Positions 1 to 11,961 of a DNA stretch of 64,000 nucleotides are shown piece by piece. The notes beneath the pieces are model-generated. The model ran no database searches, had not been told where the DNA came from, and worked only from the letters and a program-made list of their open reading frames with translations. The translations under genes were made by a program, and so were the position numbers. Numbering within the stretch: position 1 is the stretch's first letter; each line of letters opens with the position of its first letter. The DNA is from Marisa cornuarietis. Lineage: Eukaryota > Mollusca > Gastropoda > Architaenioglossa > Ampullariidae. The DNA is taken from positions 992,001 to 1,056,000 of the forward strand of contig SMMW01000522.1 in assembly GCA_004794655.1 (NCBI GenBank), in the 5' to 3' direction.

Positions 1-919
1 TTCCCGACAGGGCGAGAGTCAGCCAGGTGTAGTCCTGCACGCTCTGTTGGGAGATGCCCCCGAGAAGGACCTCGTCAAGCGTCATTGCAACACTTCGTCA
101 GGTGAAGCGAGTCAAACCACCACGACTGCCTGCTGATTGACGCAAAACCAATTACTTTTGAAATACATGTGTATTTCTGGAATTTCTTGCAGGGGAATTG
201 GATTTCTTTACATCAGAAGCGATTTACAGGAGGAGATAAATGTCTTTTTGTTCAAAAAATTTCTTCCTAAAATCCCATTTTAACGGAAATCACAAAGGGT
301 AAGATCAAAGAAAACGACAGTTGATAAAAATTAAATGAATGAGAACAAAACGAGCGATTTTGTATTATATGTTATTTATTGTCTATTCGCGCATCACTCT
401 CAGCTTCCACAGAGTTCGGCAAGTACGAAGTTTTGATTGTGTCTACAGGCATAACTTTCCAAAGCAAGAGAAGATTATGTCACATAACGTTTTCTATGGC
501 ATAACATCAAGGGCAGCCTCACCCACACTCTAATCATTCATTTTACCTTTTTTATTGACCGGTTGTCGAGAGGTGGACCTTCTATCGTGTAATTCATCCC
601 TTTCGGGCTGGGCTGTGCAAATACATCTGAAGCGGCTGTGAGGGAACAGGTAGCCGCTGTATTAAGAGCCTGGACCCCCTTATCGGTGGCAGTTCGGGAC
701 TTTTCCTAATCAAGCGCGTGGCGTGGCGATCGTTAATACGAGTGCCGGAAATAGCAAATCCACGTGAGATTCCCCCTCCCCCCCCCCTGTTTCGGCTATT
801 ATGCCGACGTTTGCGAAATCAATCATATTATCTGTGCATAGTGTGGTGCACAAAGTGCATGCTGGACTTGGGTGTCGGTGTGTGTGCTCCTGTACGTGTT
901 TCTGTGTATGCTTGCATGA

Positions 920-921
<2 letters not shown>

Positions 922-981
<60 letters not shown>
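922..981. repeat. (GT)n microsatellite
   Basis: About 30 uninterrupted GT dinucleotides. Reading frames on both strands run through it as poly-Cys/Val or poly-His/Thr, which marks them as artefacts. Confidence 0.95.
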
Positions 982-983
<2 letters not shown>

Positions 984-1720
984 TTGCCGTTGTGTTCGAA
1001 GAAATGAACATCTGGCCTGCAAGACATACCCACCTCCTTCTAAGATCGGCAAGCTGCCTCCCACATAAACCTACCAAGTCATCTGTCACCTAGATTCTAC
1101 AGCCAGCGGCCACGAGCCGGGAAGCACCGCAGACTTCATTAACGGACACTCACCTTATTAGTAGCATCTTCTGACTCGGTCATCCTAAACCTTAGCTTGA
1201 AAAACTGTTCCCATAATCATGACTAGGAACAGAGTAACTAGACTACTAACCGAGTAAGAAGATCACTTATTGAATGTCTTTTATTACACGCGCCTATAAT
1301 TTGTGCCCGGCTTTGAGAACGCCTTTCTTTGGAAATACTCTCGGTGATCCTGTAGAGAGAAATATAACCACGCACATCGTTAGACTTTTCTTCTCAGACA
1401 TTCTTTAGAACTTCTGTCTTGTTGGAAAGATTTTAAATTTATTGACTTTTATTGACAGAAAAAGAGAGAACGCGAAAGATCTGCTGCATCACGAAATGTA
1501 AAATGGATGTTAGAAATCATGAAAAAAGAAATAAGTTGGTCATAAAGTTTTCAAGCTCAGACTCTTTTTTAAATAAAATAAAATACGATCAGGTCTCTTT
1601 GACGCAGAACAGTGTAACAAGCCCTGGCTAACGTGTTGGATGTGAACATGAACATCTACGAACATGGGCAACAGATGTACAATGAACAATAACTATGAAC
1701 AGGGGCAAAAACGAGGGCAG

Positions 1721-1758
1721 TCAGCAGCAGCAGTCGGCAGTCAGCAGCAGCAGCAGCA
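1721..1758. repeat. Imperfect (CAG)n cluster
   Basis: Two runs of CAG trinucleotides separated by 'tcggcagt'. In one frame it gives a Gln/Ser-rich stretch, but no gene context supports coding. Confidence 0.7.
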
Positions 1759-3460
1759 ACGAGGATGAAGACAGTCGAACTGTGTGTTCAGCGCCCTGTC
1801 GTTGTTGTCGCAACGTCTTTACTGTTCCGTCAACACGGACAGGGAGGGACAGGGAGGGACAGATCAAGGCGCCTAGTAACAGCGACAGGGACACTTAGCC
1901 AAATGAAATACAGTCACAGAATTTAGGATCTCTTCTCTTTCTCGTGGTCCATCTGACGCCAGGACAAAAGCCAAATCCCAGACGACATACGACGGTTTGA
2001 CGGAGCGTAAGCTGACGTGCGCCTACCCAGACGCATAATCAATGATGTCACCATTGCCATCGGGGTCACGTGACTGTAAACGCAACATGGCGTCATATAC
2101 TTCAGGATAGTGCTGGTGGGTGGGGAGGAGGAACTGTGTTACAGCTGTCAACAGGAAAGAACTTTTAATGCAGATTTCTGCATGGCGGCACTTACAACTC
2201 CGCTTTCTGCTGAAAGCGGTGATTTTCTACAAAATGGCGCTTTTGATGTAGCTCTCCGAAGACATTTGATAAATTAGTTAAGGGATTATGGGATGCGTCG
2301 GAGCAAACCAGTTTCCACGTGTCAAATCGAGACATCCGGAAGAGCATAAAGGCGCAGACGGACAGACAGCTTCATGAAAAATATGTATATGCAGTGCAGT
2401 CGTTTAGCATCTTAGAAACCGAGAACAATGGACAGAACACAAAAAGGCGAGTATACCGCTAGTTTCTTTAGCTAATCAAGCGTTATCATCGTTAACGACT
2501 TTTAACGATTACTTCTAAATCTTGAGGCTGGGCTGTATTAAAATGTTGATGTAGAGTGCAAGAAAACATACACATCTTAGGATCTGCCCAGGGCTACTCC
2601 GAAAGAAAGCAACAAAGTTGATCTTGAAGGTGCGATTGGGTGTCATGCAAGCACCTGAGATCAATTCCCAAGATGCACTGCGCTAAAACGGGTGGATACA
2701 ATCTCGCCGTCCGTTCTTTGTTTTTTGTTATTTGTTGCGGTTTTTCTTTTGCGTTTCCCTTCATATTCTTCTCACGGATCCGTCGATCGGCTATCGTTGG
2801 CACGCAATCTTTGATCACTCCTGGTTGACGCAATAGAGGTCAGTATCAGGCTACAATTAACCCGGATGTATTGCACAAATCATCACAAAAACTTGAATAA
2901 AGGGATCGCGAGAAACGTCACCTAACTTGGCGTTTACTTGGCATTTACTTGGCGCTTATGTTACTAGTTTGGCGAAGGTGTTTAAAAGCCGTCTTGCTGA
3001 ACCTTGGTGACGTAGTGCAAAAGTGATGCCGAACGTGTGACTACGACTGTCCGAGCCACAACGTTTTATATCCCGCCATTTGACTAACTACGGGGTTGCA
3101 CCCTGGCATACGTGTCAGCTGGCGAAAAAGCGGTCAGCTTAGTATCGTGACCAGTGGACCCCAATTCATGTCTCGCCTGTACCCCACTTAAAAGCTGGTC
3201 AAACCGATGATAAGTCCTGTGTACAACAGCGCGTGCATGGCCCAGCATGAACGTGGCAGATACAGTGAGTCCCAGTCATTTAGTTCTTAATGGATATCTA
3301 TTTTTATTGTCATCACCAGCTGTCAGCATTGCGTTTTATTGGGAACCACTGGATTTATTGAGTCCATGATGGATGCACACTGTTAGTGGGGTTCAGGCTC
3401 GACAGGAGTTCGGGTAAAAGGGCAAAACTAAAATAAAGATTATTCGAAAGGAGAACAGAC

Positions 3461-3820
3461 CTGCACGTATTTGACGATCTTGCACATCTCCACGCCCAGG
3501 TACCAGAAGCCGAAGGTGTCCTCCACGGCTGTAGGCGGCAGGCAGATCAAGATGACCATGAAGTCAGCCACAGCCAGGTTGACCAGGAAGATGTTCGTGG
3601 CAGAGCGCATGCGCGGATTGCGCCACACGGCGAAGCAGACGAGACAGTTTCCGCCCAGCCCTGCCACGAAGACGATGACGAAAAGACCGATGAAGAGCCA
3701 GCCAAAGAAGGCCGTGAGCAAGGGATCAGCCCGAGGGCCATAATCATCGTAGTCGATGTCGCTGATGTTGGTGGTGGAAGAGTTATCGGAGCTGTCGTCA
3801 TAAAACAAATCATTCGACAT
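3461..3820 (-). CDS. Orexin/allatotropin-type neuropeptide GPCR, first coding exon (partial)
   Basis: This exon codes the N-terminal 120 residues of a rhodopsin-class (family A) neuropeptide receptor. The start codon is at 3820. The acidic extracellular tail carries two N-glycosylation sequons, at N13 and N18. TM1 spans about 37-63 with the conserved GN at 57-58. TM2 spans about 74-97 and contains NLAVAD, whose Asp86 is the conserved 2.50 residue. It is followed by CLPPT, a Trp in ECL1, and Cys113 at the top of TM3 (the disulfide position). The TN-F-VNL-AD-CLP-T pattern and the CK-Y-Q ending fit orexin/allatotropin-type receptors best. That family match is from memory of the proteins; a related peptide receptor is possible. 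The exon ends CAG|GTCTGT in phase 0. No later exon is visible between here and base 1, so the gene continues out of the window after an intron over 3.4 kb. The peptide ligand cannot be read from this exon. Such receptors act at the neuronal or endocrine plasma membrane, usually through Gq. Confidence 0.85.
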
Positions 3821-4268
3821 GTTGACTTTCTTTAAGTTCCGATTCCACCTGTTGCTGATGATCTAGCACCTGCTGCAGGTGCAAATGCCAAGGGATCAGG
3901 ACCAGCTACTCTTCTGCGTTTTGCACGCACTTTCCTGCATAGACACCAGTTCTTTCTGAATACGATCCTGTGCAAGAGCACTGAACACGTGACACGGTCT
4001 GTGCGAGACCTTTCTGCACTAGCCTTGCCCTCATTGTTATTTCAAACAGGCTCACCTCGTGTAGTTATTTACCATTTCATAATTTCCCTTTAATTCCCCT
4101 TTAATCAAGCGCAAAACATTCTGGACACTCAATCATCGCTGCTTTCATCCAGTAATCTGTTTCTTCTGATGATGTGGCCCACGAACCTGCAAACCACAAA
4201 AACCGGGAGATAAGTTTGACAGTGAAAATCGCTCATTTTCAAGAGTGGAGCTTCGTTTTGTATATGTG

Positions 4269-4335
<67 letters not shown>

Positions 4336-7300
4336 AAGAGCGTGTGCGTGTGTATGTGTGGTGTGTTTCCATCAAATAAATGCAAGCATCAGTTCCTCCT
4401 TAAAAAGTCTCCACAAAAGTAGGGGTTTTTTATGTACACTTATTTTATATTAAAACATATTACATCAGTACATGCACTTACATCGCACGTACATCACCAG
4501 CAATTGCAGTATAGATCAAAAGACGCATAATTATCCATTGTGCTTAGTTCGAATACATTTAAAGAAAAAAAATAGTTTCCATTTAACATTCATTTCCACA
4601 CACTTTCACTGCGCTACGGTCATTCTGGGGTCAATGCACGACGTGTCGTTTACTGCGGAGTAGTTTTACGATCAGTTGAACTGACTGCTCGCATTAACCC
4701 TCCTAGCGAGGACTGTGGTGCCAGTTAAGCCCGAAACTGCTGCTTTGTGTCCCTGTCGGCATCAATACCCAGCACAATCTTTCACCATTTTTTTTTATGT
4801 CGATAGAACTTCCAAATTAAAAATAGACAGCACACCTATCACAATAGCTAATTCCACGTGCCTTTTCGAACCTGAAATCTGTAAACGAAATTACTGTGAG
4901 CGATGCTAGATCTTTCTCGTTCTCGTATTTTTTCTGTTTCAAGCGTCCTTTTTCCGAGCCCATTTCCACATCGTTTGATCTCTCGCAGCCTTACTTTGCG
5001 GAGAAACGTTGGCGCCCGTGTTAAAGAACGCTCGGTGATGCGGAGGTAATAACCGCTGGAGCCACTAAACACCATGAACGTGAGAGCGACGCCGTGAGTT
5101 CCTGACCCAAAGAAACTTTGCGGTGTCGAATTAGAGGGTAAGTGCAGTTTTGTTTTGTTTTGTTGTAAATTCCCCTCTAAAATACGGAACAGATATGGGT
5201 CTCCGTTGTGCGGCCAATTGGAATAAGTGTGAAGGGGGAGACAACCTATAAAGCGTCTAGAAAAGAATCGATGCGGCTGTCTGTGTCACTTACTCACACG
5301 TGCTCTCTTTCTACACCTACGAGAGCTCGCACGCATTTTAATTGTTTTCTCTCTCTCTCTCTCTCTAAAATTCATTTTTTCGCATAAATTTAAAAATGTG
5401 ACCGTGCATATTTTCAACGATAAAAATACTTACTCACTATTCTTTTTCTAATTCTCTCCCTTTTATCGTCCATTCACACCCGTCATGCATTTTTCAGATC
5501 CTCTTTAAACCTTACTGAAACCACATTCCTGTAAACTACGTTTTTCCTGGCCCAATTTTAATGACATTAGTTTTCCTCTCATCCGCATATGGGGAAAAAT
5601 ATATTCTTTTTAAATCTGCTGTTTTCTCCTCATGTTGTTCTAAAGGTCTTGTGAGGTACATGTTTTTCAAATAACTGGGTTGAGTTCCCTACAAAATATA
5701 ACTCAAAAACTGAGTGAGCAACATGTCACTGCTCTCCAGACACACATTTCCAAGAACCACCATTCATAGAAAGATGGAAAACCTGTCTACGGAAACGCCT
5801 CGTTGAAATAACACCCTCGGTGTACCTTAGACAACGACGTCAAAGCATCCATCTACAATTCTTGTGCATGTGTTATTGGCGTCTTTCTGTGCATCATGAT
5901 GTTTGTAGTGTGTGTGCGCCTGGAGAACGGTGGGATTCTTTGAAAAACTGCAGGCCTTTAAGAAATGCAGGATTCATGTACAGCGCAATAAGGACCACGG
6001 CGGGACGTGCGAAGCTGGGGCTCGAAAGGCGAAGTTATTTCTGACCGAGACTTAAAACGTCACTGTCAGGATATATCCTCCCCAACATGGCGTCCTCGAA
6101 TAATTTCTCTTTTGCTGATCTTCCTGAGCCTCAAGTACAAAGCCTGTCAGACTCTTATCCAACTGTTTTTTTTATAAATCAACTGTTTTTATCGATGTTT
6201 TTCTTAAATCATGTAGTCTTAAAGATATTTGGAGGATTTGGGATATTCTGACAGTTCCTGTGAACTGTGTTCTGTATCATCACCATCTCCACCATCATCA
6301 CCCCTGGGATCGTACTTATGAGAAGTAAGAGTAAGTCGTTCCCCCCGGGGACAAAGTGGGGACTGAAGGAAACGCGTATTGCTTCCGAAGTTAGAAAGTA
6401 GTGTCGAGACATCGCGGAAACTACTTCATGTTTCCTTTTCCTATGACACCTTTGTCACCGCTTTATAAGTCTGGCTCCAGGGTAAAACAACATCTGCGGG
6501 ATCTGGACATTGCTTATAACTTCGAGAACAAGACGCTTGTTATTGAATTCTCTGCACTGCCCCAGGCCAGAGACTTGCCCTCGCTGTATAACTGCGACTC
6601 CAGGACAACAGACAACCTGCATTCTGTGGGTCTGATTTTGTCATTTCTTCTTTTGCTGTACCGTATATATGCATTAGAACTAAGTGGAGTTGTTTTTTGT
6701 TTTTCGTTTTGTTTTGTTTTTACTAACTGGTCGATATGCGGAAATTACGAAATTATGGCTTCAGTGAAAAAATAGAACATAAGACTCTACTCGTAATTAT
6801 ACACATCGTTAATTTCAAAGAGTAGTGTTTGGTGACGATTGTATATTCTTGACCAGCTCGAGGTCTCAAAATTAATGTTTTACTTCTGTCACTTACAAAG
6901 ACGGAGAACCAGAAAAAGACAAATACGGGAAGAAATAGAAAGTAAAGCGTTAGGGTTAGACATAGACATAGATTTACAACGTGCAAAAAGACGGCTAAAG
7001 GAAGACATATTGACTGATATACACCAAATGACAAAAGAAACCAAGCCAGGAACAGACACCTCAACCAACTCGTGAAAAGATATCCCAACCCGACCGGCAG
7101 ACACAGACACTTTGAACAGAGCGCGTTTCCAAACTTTTATGTTAGCCTCCAGCGAAATCGTAAGTCTTCATCAGATTGCTTCGTCCTCTAGCGACAAACA
7201 TTGAACTCCTAAGAGAGGCAAAGAGAGGGAAACAAGCTCCAGCGAATCGTCTAGCTTGATAACATCCTGACTCCAGTATCTTGTGTCACACAAAGCCTTC

Positions 7301-9654
7301 AGTGAAAACGACTGCTGCCTGTCTGGAAGTGGGGTTTGAGGGGCCGGGGGGGGGAATCTTTTTTCGTCACATCGCCTAGTTGACATTTAACAGACGATGG
7401 GGGATGAGAACCACGGAGACCCCGACCCACATGGCGAAGGCGTCTCGCGGACTGCGGAACACCGTGCGTGGGATGGAAGAGAGTTGACCCGCTACAGAAG
7501 AAGGTCCTGGCTTGCGGCAACGACTGAAGACCAAGACATACTGGGGCCACTTCCGCTTTGATGGAACTAAATGTATGGTTTCTATGACAGCATTTGACTA
7601 GAAGTGAGTAGAAATCTGCTGGTTCTGGTGAACAGGATCACAAAGGTTGTTAAAGCGCTACCAAAGACAAGGGTCTGATACAAATAGACAACGCACCTAT
7701 ATTGTGTTCACATGGTCACGACAACTGTGTGCTTCCTGCGTACACATATAAACTTGACAAATATGTCTCCTGTTTGTTTTAATTTGACAAACGTATGTCC
7801 CCCCCATTTGAGTAATCTATATATAAACTGTATAACTGAGGAATTCCTTTAGAGTAAACGTGACAAGTGAATACGTATGTCCTGATTGCATAAACACAAC
7901 AGTTTTTTTCTATGGACTAATCTTAATCAATGTGTGTCATGTTGGTCCAAGCGCAACAAATGTGTTTCCTCTTTCCATAAATGTTTCTGTTTGCGTTTCT
8001 GTTTCAAATATGTACTGTTTGTTCACTACCGCTAGACTCTTCGGAAGAAATACTCATAGAGACCCTGAACGGGACACGAGCGAGTCCTCGGATCAACCAT
8101 GGAAATGCCAAACACACACTCGTAAACAACCATAATTTTGGTCAAACCTTTGTTTTTGCATATGGCAGTGTCGTTCATCATTGCACTGAGTCTACTATAC
8201 AGTGAAGAAAGCGCTTTATAAATCCTATTTATCATCATCGTCGTCGTCGTCGTTGTCGTCATCCGAGGAAAAGTTAACATGTTTCTTAAGTAGTTTACAC
8301 AGCAAGCCAAAGGTTAACTAGAAGTAACTTTCAGACAAGTTCATCACTACAGTGACCTTTAACAAAGGTCTGTCCGTCGTTGAAGGCTGCTGATTTCTGA
8401 AAGTCGGGTCATAGTGTTTCAAAAGCGGTAAAACTGGTCTCCTTTTATTGTCAGTAAATGTCCTACATACACGGCCTGTATAATAAAGTACTACGGTAAA
8501 ATGTTTTCAACAAACGTCTCCATACATCTCTTGTTTTTGATCTTGAACAAAAATGAGTCCTTACCGATCTTTATGAGGTATAGGTATCGAGTAGAGCATA
8601 ATCTGCATAAAACAAGGGCTGAGTTAGAAAACTTCCACTAACCAAAGTTTATCAGGAAAAATCGTTTGTTTCAATTATCCACCATGAGTTACAAAAGTCC
8701 ATGAAGGCCTGGTTTACTTCTATGAGCTGGATCATCTTCAGCCCATTCAGCATACAATTTGCTCTCGATTGCAGACCGCAAGTGTGATACGGGGGGGAGG
8801 GGATGGCCGCAATCGCAGCGGGGATGTGGATGCGACAGCAGCAGTTTGCAGCATGCTAGTGCCATCAGAACCTATCGCTGACATCAGCCGATGAAGTCTG
8901 CCTGAACGCTGCTCACGCTTAATGATATTAGGAGAACATGATATTTCCATTCCGAAAAATCTCACTAGCACATCGCTGGGAAATTTGCGACCATTGTGGA
9001 TCCTATAGCCAAGTGTTCCTCAAAGGACAAACTTGTCGAACGAAAACAGCGAGAACAAAAGTTCGTGCGTCGGTGCAGCAACCACTGCTAGTGGCCATCA
9101 TTGTTTGTCTCTACAATAACACGCAGGCGAATTTTGTTTTATTACCAGTCTGTCATTAAAAGGAAAAGCGCTTAGATGCATTGCTGTACACACTTTAAAA
9201 AATCGTTGATTATTTCGTTTATCACATTAACACCTCTCTCATCTTTTATAGCATAGGGTTCGGCTGATTTGTCATTGTCACTGGTCTTAAAAATGCAGGT
9301 ACTTTACTTGTTGGAAGCATTTATTATTCTTGCTATTGCACTTGTAAAGAGCACTTTCTCCATTCAAGGTAGTTCAGTGCGCTTAATATGAGACAGATCG
9401 ACACAACTAAGATACACTTAAGTTTGCAAGGTAAATTCATACATAAACAGGCAAGTTTTCGGAATCCAATATCGTCTACACTCATTTATAAGAGTTACAG
9501 ATCTGACTCTTTGATCACATCGCTTTCTCATTCAACTTTAAACTAATATGACGAAACATGTCAAACAGTATTTGCCAATTCTGTGTGCAGTAATCGTCGC
9601 AAGAAGATGCATTTGAAACTTTGCAGAGAGATACTGTGCAATTCTCCTTTCAGG
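3821..9654. other. No supported gene; upstream of the GPCR exon, then unassigned
   Basis: This should contain the 5' UTR, promoter and perhaps non-coding 5' exons of the receptor, but no site can be fixed by eye. It holds a GT/GA microsatellite near 4.3 kb, a (CT)n run near 5.35 kb and a fragment at about 8190-8260 ('gcgctttataaat' followed by ATC/GTC triplets) that looks like the 3' tail of a plus-strand SINE. The longest frames (up to 124 codons, at 6401-6775) show no recognisable domain and end in low-complexity hydrophobic sequence. Confidence 0.5.
4272..4336. repeat. (GT)n(GA)n compound microsatellite
   Basis: About 24 GT units run directly into GA units. It lies about 0.45 kb upstream of the GPCR start codon, so length variation here would fall in the gene's 5' flank or 5' intron. 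Confidence 0.95.
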
Positions 9655-9834
9655 TGTGAATGTGGCAAGATATATCACTCGAGTTGTGAATGTGGCAAGA
9701 TATATCACTCGAGTTGTGAATGTGGCAAGATATATCACTCGAGTTGTGAATGTGGCAAGAAACATCACTCGAGTTGTGAATGTGGCAAGATATATCACTC
9801 GAGTTGTGAATGTGGCAAGAAACATCACTCAAGT
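9655..9834. repeat. 30-bp minisatellite, six head-to-tail copies
   Basis: The unit begins 'tgtgaatgtggcaagatata' and ends 'tcactcgagt', each copy carrying a CTCGAG hexamer. Copies start at 9655, 9685, 9715, 9745, 9775 and 9805. Copies 4 and 6 have 'aaac' in place of 'tata', and copy 6 also loses the CTCGAG. Because 30 is divisible by 3, several frames stay open on both strands and give Cys/His- or Ser/His-rich decapeptides; I treat these as artefacts of the period. Confidence 0.95.
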
Positions 9835-10408
9835 GCCAAGTGCAGATGATCAGACGAATTTGTGTGCAAAGCACAGATCAAGATTTGTTATTTCGGTGGG
9901 AGGAGATATTAATTCTAAATTAAAGCAATTCACGGTGATCGTTTTCATGGTAGTGAGTGGTGTGGTCACACATGGGAAAAAGAGAAGTCCAAAATGAAGC
10001 TGGCACAAACTAATCCCTGAATAAATCTCCGTTACAATCGCAGACGGTGTACCCAGTAACAAAATATGCTTTCACATGTGACAGTGAAGACTGCTGGTGA
10101 AAAAATTCACTAATGGACAAAGTTATCAATTTTGCAAATCCTTGATACCAATCAAGCAGTACGCGGTAGAAAAAGACAAACAGGAGGTTAGTGGTAAACT
10201 CTGTCAGTCAGGCGGGTGACCTCATGAATGAACGAACAAAGAAGCAGGAAACTAGTTTGTGATACAGAATGCTGAAAAAAAATCGAATTAACATCAATGT
10301 ATTGTCTTCCAGATCCCGCCACAGTTGCCGAGAGCCAGCGTGGGCCCTGGAGACGACCTTTCCAGGCTCCTTCGTTAAGCTGTGATTGTAAATTAGCTAT
10401 TGCAAATA

Positions 10409-10501
<93 letters not shown>

Positions 10502-10502
10502 C
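10409..10502. repeat. (GAT)n microsatellite, the tail of a minus-strand SINE
   Basis: About 31 uninterrupted GAT/ATG triplets. On the minus strand it is an (ATC)n run placed exactly at the 3' end of the adjacent SINE, so it is best explained as that element's tail. The poly-Asp and poly-Met frames are artefacts. Confidence 0.95.
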
Positions 10503-10806
10503 GCATTTATTCAGCGCAAGTTCACAGTTTCAAAGCCGGGCTCAAAGCGATTTACATACATGCGAATGAGCACACACCATTGAGGGCTGGTATAAAATAT
10601 ACCTTCACACGGGAACTTGCACACGACACAACGCACAGACACACACACAGGATCCAGAGAAAACCACCAACGATCAGCCTGTAACCAGGTGTAACATTGA
10701 CGGAGAGGGAGAAAGGGGTATGTTGGAGCCGAGATTCGAACCTAGGACATCCGATTCTCACAGTCGTGATAACAAGCGTCTTAGCCCCTCCACCATCAAC
10801 CACCCG
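10409..10806 (-). mobile_element. tRNA-derived SINE with (ATC)n tail
   Basis: Read on the minus strand from 10806, the element has an A-box-like segment ('ggggctaagacgc'). A good B box follows ('ggttcgaatct', near 10735-10745), with a tRNA-like spacing between the two. Next comes a core containing 'ggtggttttctctgga', of the kind found in many animal SINEs. The 3' part ends 'gctgaataaatgcgc' and then the ATC tail. No protein is encoded; such elements are transcribed by RNA polymerase III and moved by a partner LINE. No clear target-site duplication was found. A related, older copy lies at 52.3-52.6 kb, and a core fragment near 17.24-17.29 kb. Confidence 0.75.
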
Positions 10807-11352
10807 TCTTCAATATCTTAGTCACCATTTAAGAGCTAGCAGAAGAAGGAAAAAAACCGTATGGATTATACAGCGCATACTCACGCTCACAAAGGAGCTT
10901 GAGACAAGAACGAGACATGGAAAGCACGCGAAGAACTGAAGAATAAACAACAGTACTGATAGGTAATAACAGTAAAAACAGAGAAGACGCAAGGAGGAAT
11001 CGGGTAACAAGTTCCCCACAACGACCCACCCTTACTCCAAAGAAAAAAAAAAAAAACTCGGCTATGCTGCGCAGTACAAAACACACCAATTTATCCTTTT
11101 AGCAGTTAAAACAGTGAACGTGCCAAACACACAACAACAGAAAGACTTTTCTGTTTCTATTTTCGTAAAGTAGATGAGTGACCGGTGCTGGTCTATCCCG
11201 CGCGCTGTGCAAAAGACGCATTCTGACCTCACTCTCCAAATATGAGCTGCATGTACGATCATTTTGCTTGTTCTGATAACCAAATTGGAGCTTAAAATCT
11301 TATTTTTTGTGTTTACCTTACTATATAGGAATGGCCACAAGATCAATAGCCT

Positions 11353-11383
<31 letters not shown>

Positions 11384-11859
11384 CATGTACACGCGCGTAC
11401 CCACCTCCCCAGACCTAAGAATACTGAAATTTGAACACAATAAATTTCTTGAGTGGTCACGTGTCAGCCGCACAACGATATATATTTGAAAACTGAGCCG
11501 CTGTTTCCTCTGCAGGCCACTCACGCGGTGGGAAGGTTGGAAGACTGTCCAGCGTGGCGCTAATGAAATGAAACTGATACATTTCCCCTCATCTCTTCTG
11601 GCCCTTGTGGCCCATGTTGATAAGAGAAAGATACAGTATTATTTCTCTGACCTGTCGGCCTGACTGATAACAGCCTGACCGCCCATCGCGTTGAGAAACC
11701 TAACTTACATTCATGTGACAGGTAGTCACGAGTCATTCTAAATTAAATGTTTAATATTTAACAGTCTTGTTCCTTACACCTGCTTAATATTTTGTTTTTA
11801 GGCTGGGGCAGCACTGGCATTAACCCGTTGAGATTAAACTGTATTTGAGGGTTGTGAAC

Positions 11860-11961
11860 CAGGTCAACAGATTTCTACATGTGAGGACAGGTAGATGTTC
11901 TGAACAATGTGAGGACAGGTAGATGTTATGAACACAGGTCAACAGCACTCTACATGTGAGG
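11860..11961 (+). repeat. Nested tandem duplication
   Basis: An outer repeat ('caggtcaacag' followed by 'ctacatgtgagga') is seen at 11860-11886 and 11935-11961. Inside it lies a direct repeat of 'tgtgaggacaggtagatgtt' at 11880 and 11909. It looks like two rounds of local slippage or unequal exchange. Confidence 0.8.

Larger units (their letters stand above)
1..3460. other. Non-coding stretch, probably intron of the adjacent GPCR gene
   Basis: The minus-strand GPCR exon ends at 3461 with a splice donor, so this interval should be the start of a long intron (over 3.4 kb). I searched the minus strand here for the next receptor exon (TM3 onward, with a DRY-type motif) and found none. It contains a (GT)n microsatellite at about 922-981, an imperfect CAG cluster at about 1721-1758 and a short 'acagggaggg' tandem at 1842-1861. 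Short reading frames across the (GT)n tract are read-throughs of the repeat, not genes. Confidence 0.5.

Noticed and set aside
718..1089. Overlapping frames on both strands through the (GT)n tract.
   Set aside because: They are dinucleotide-repeat read-throughs (poly-Val/Cys, poly-His/Thr).
10297..10684. Poly-Asp and poly-Met frames.
   Set aside because: Translations of the (GAT)n tail of a SINE.
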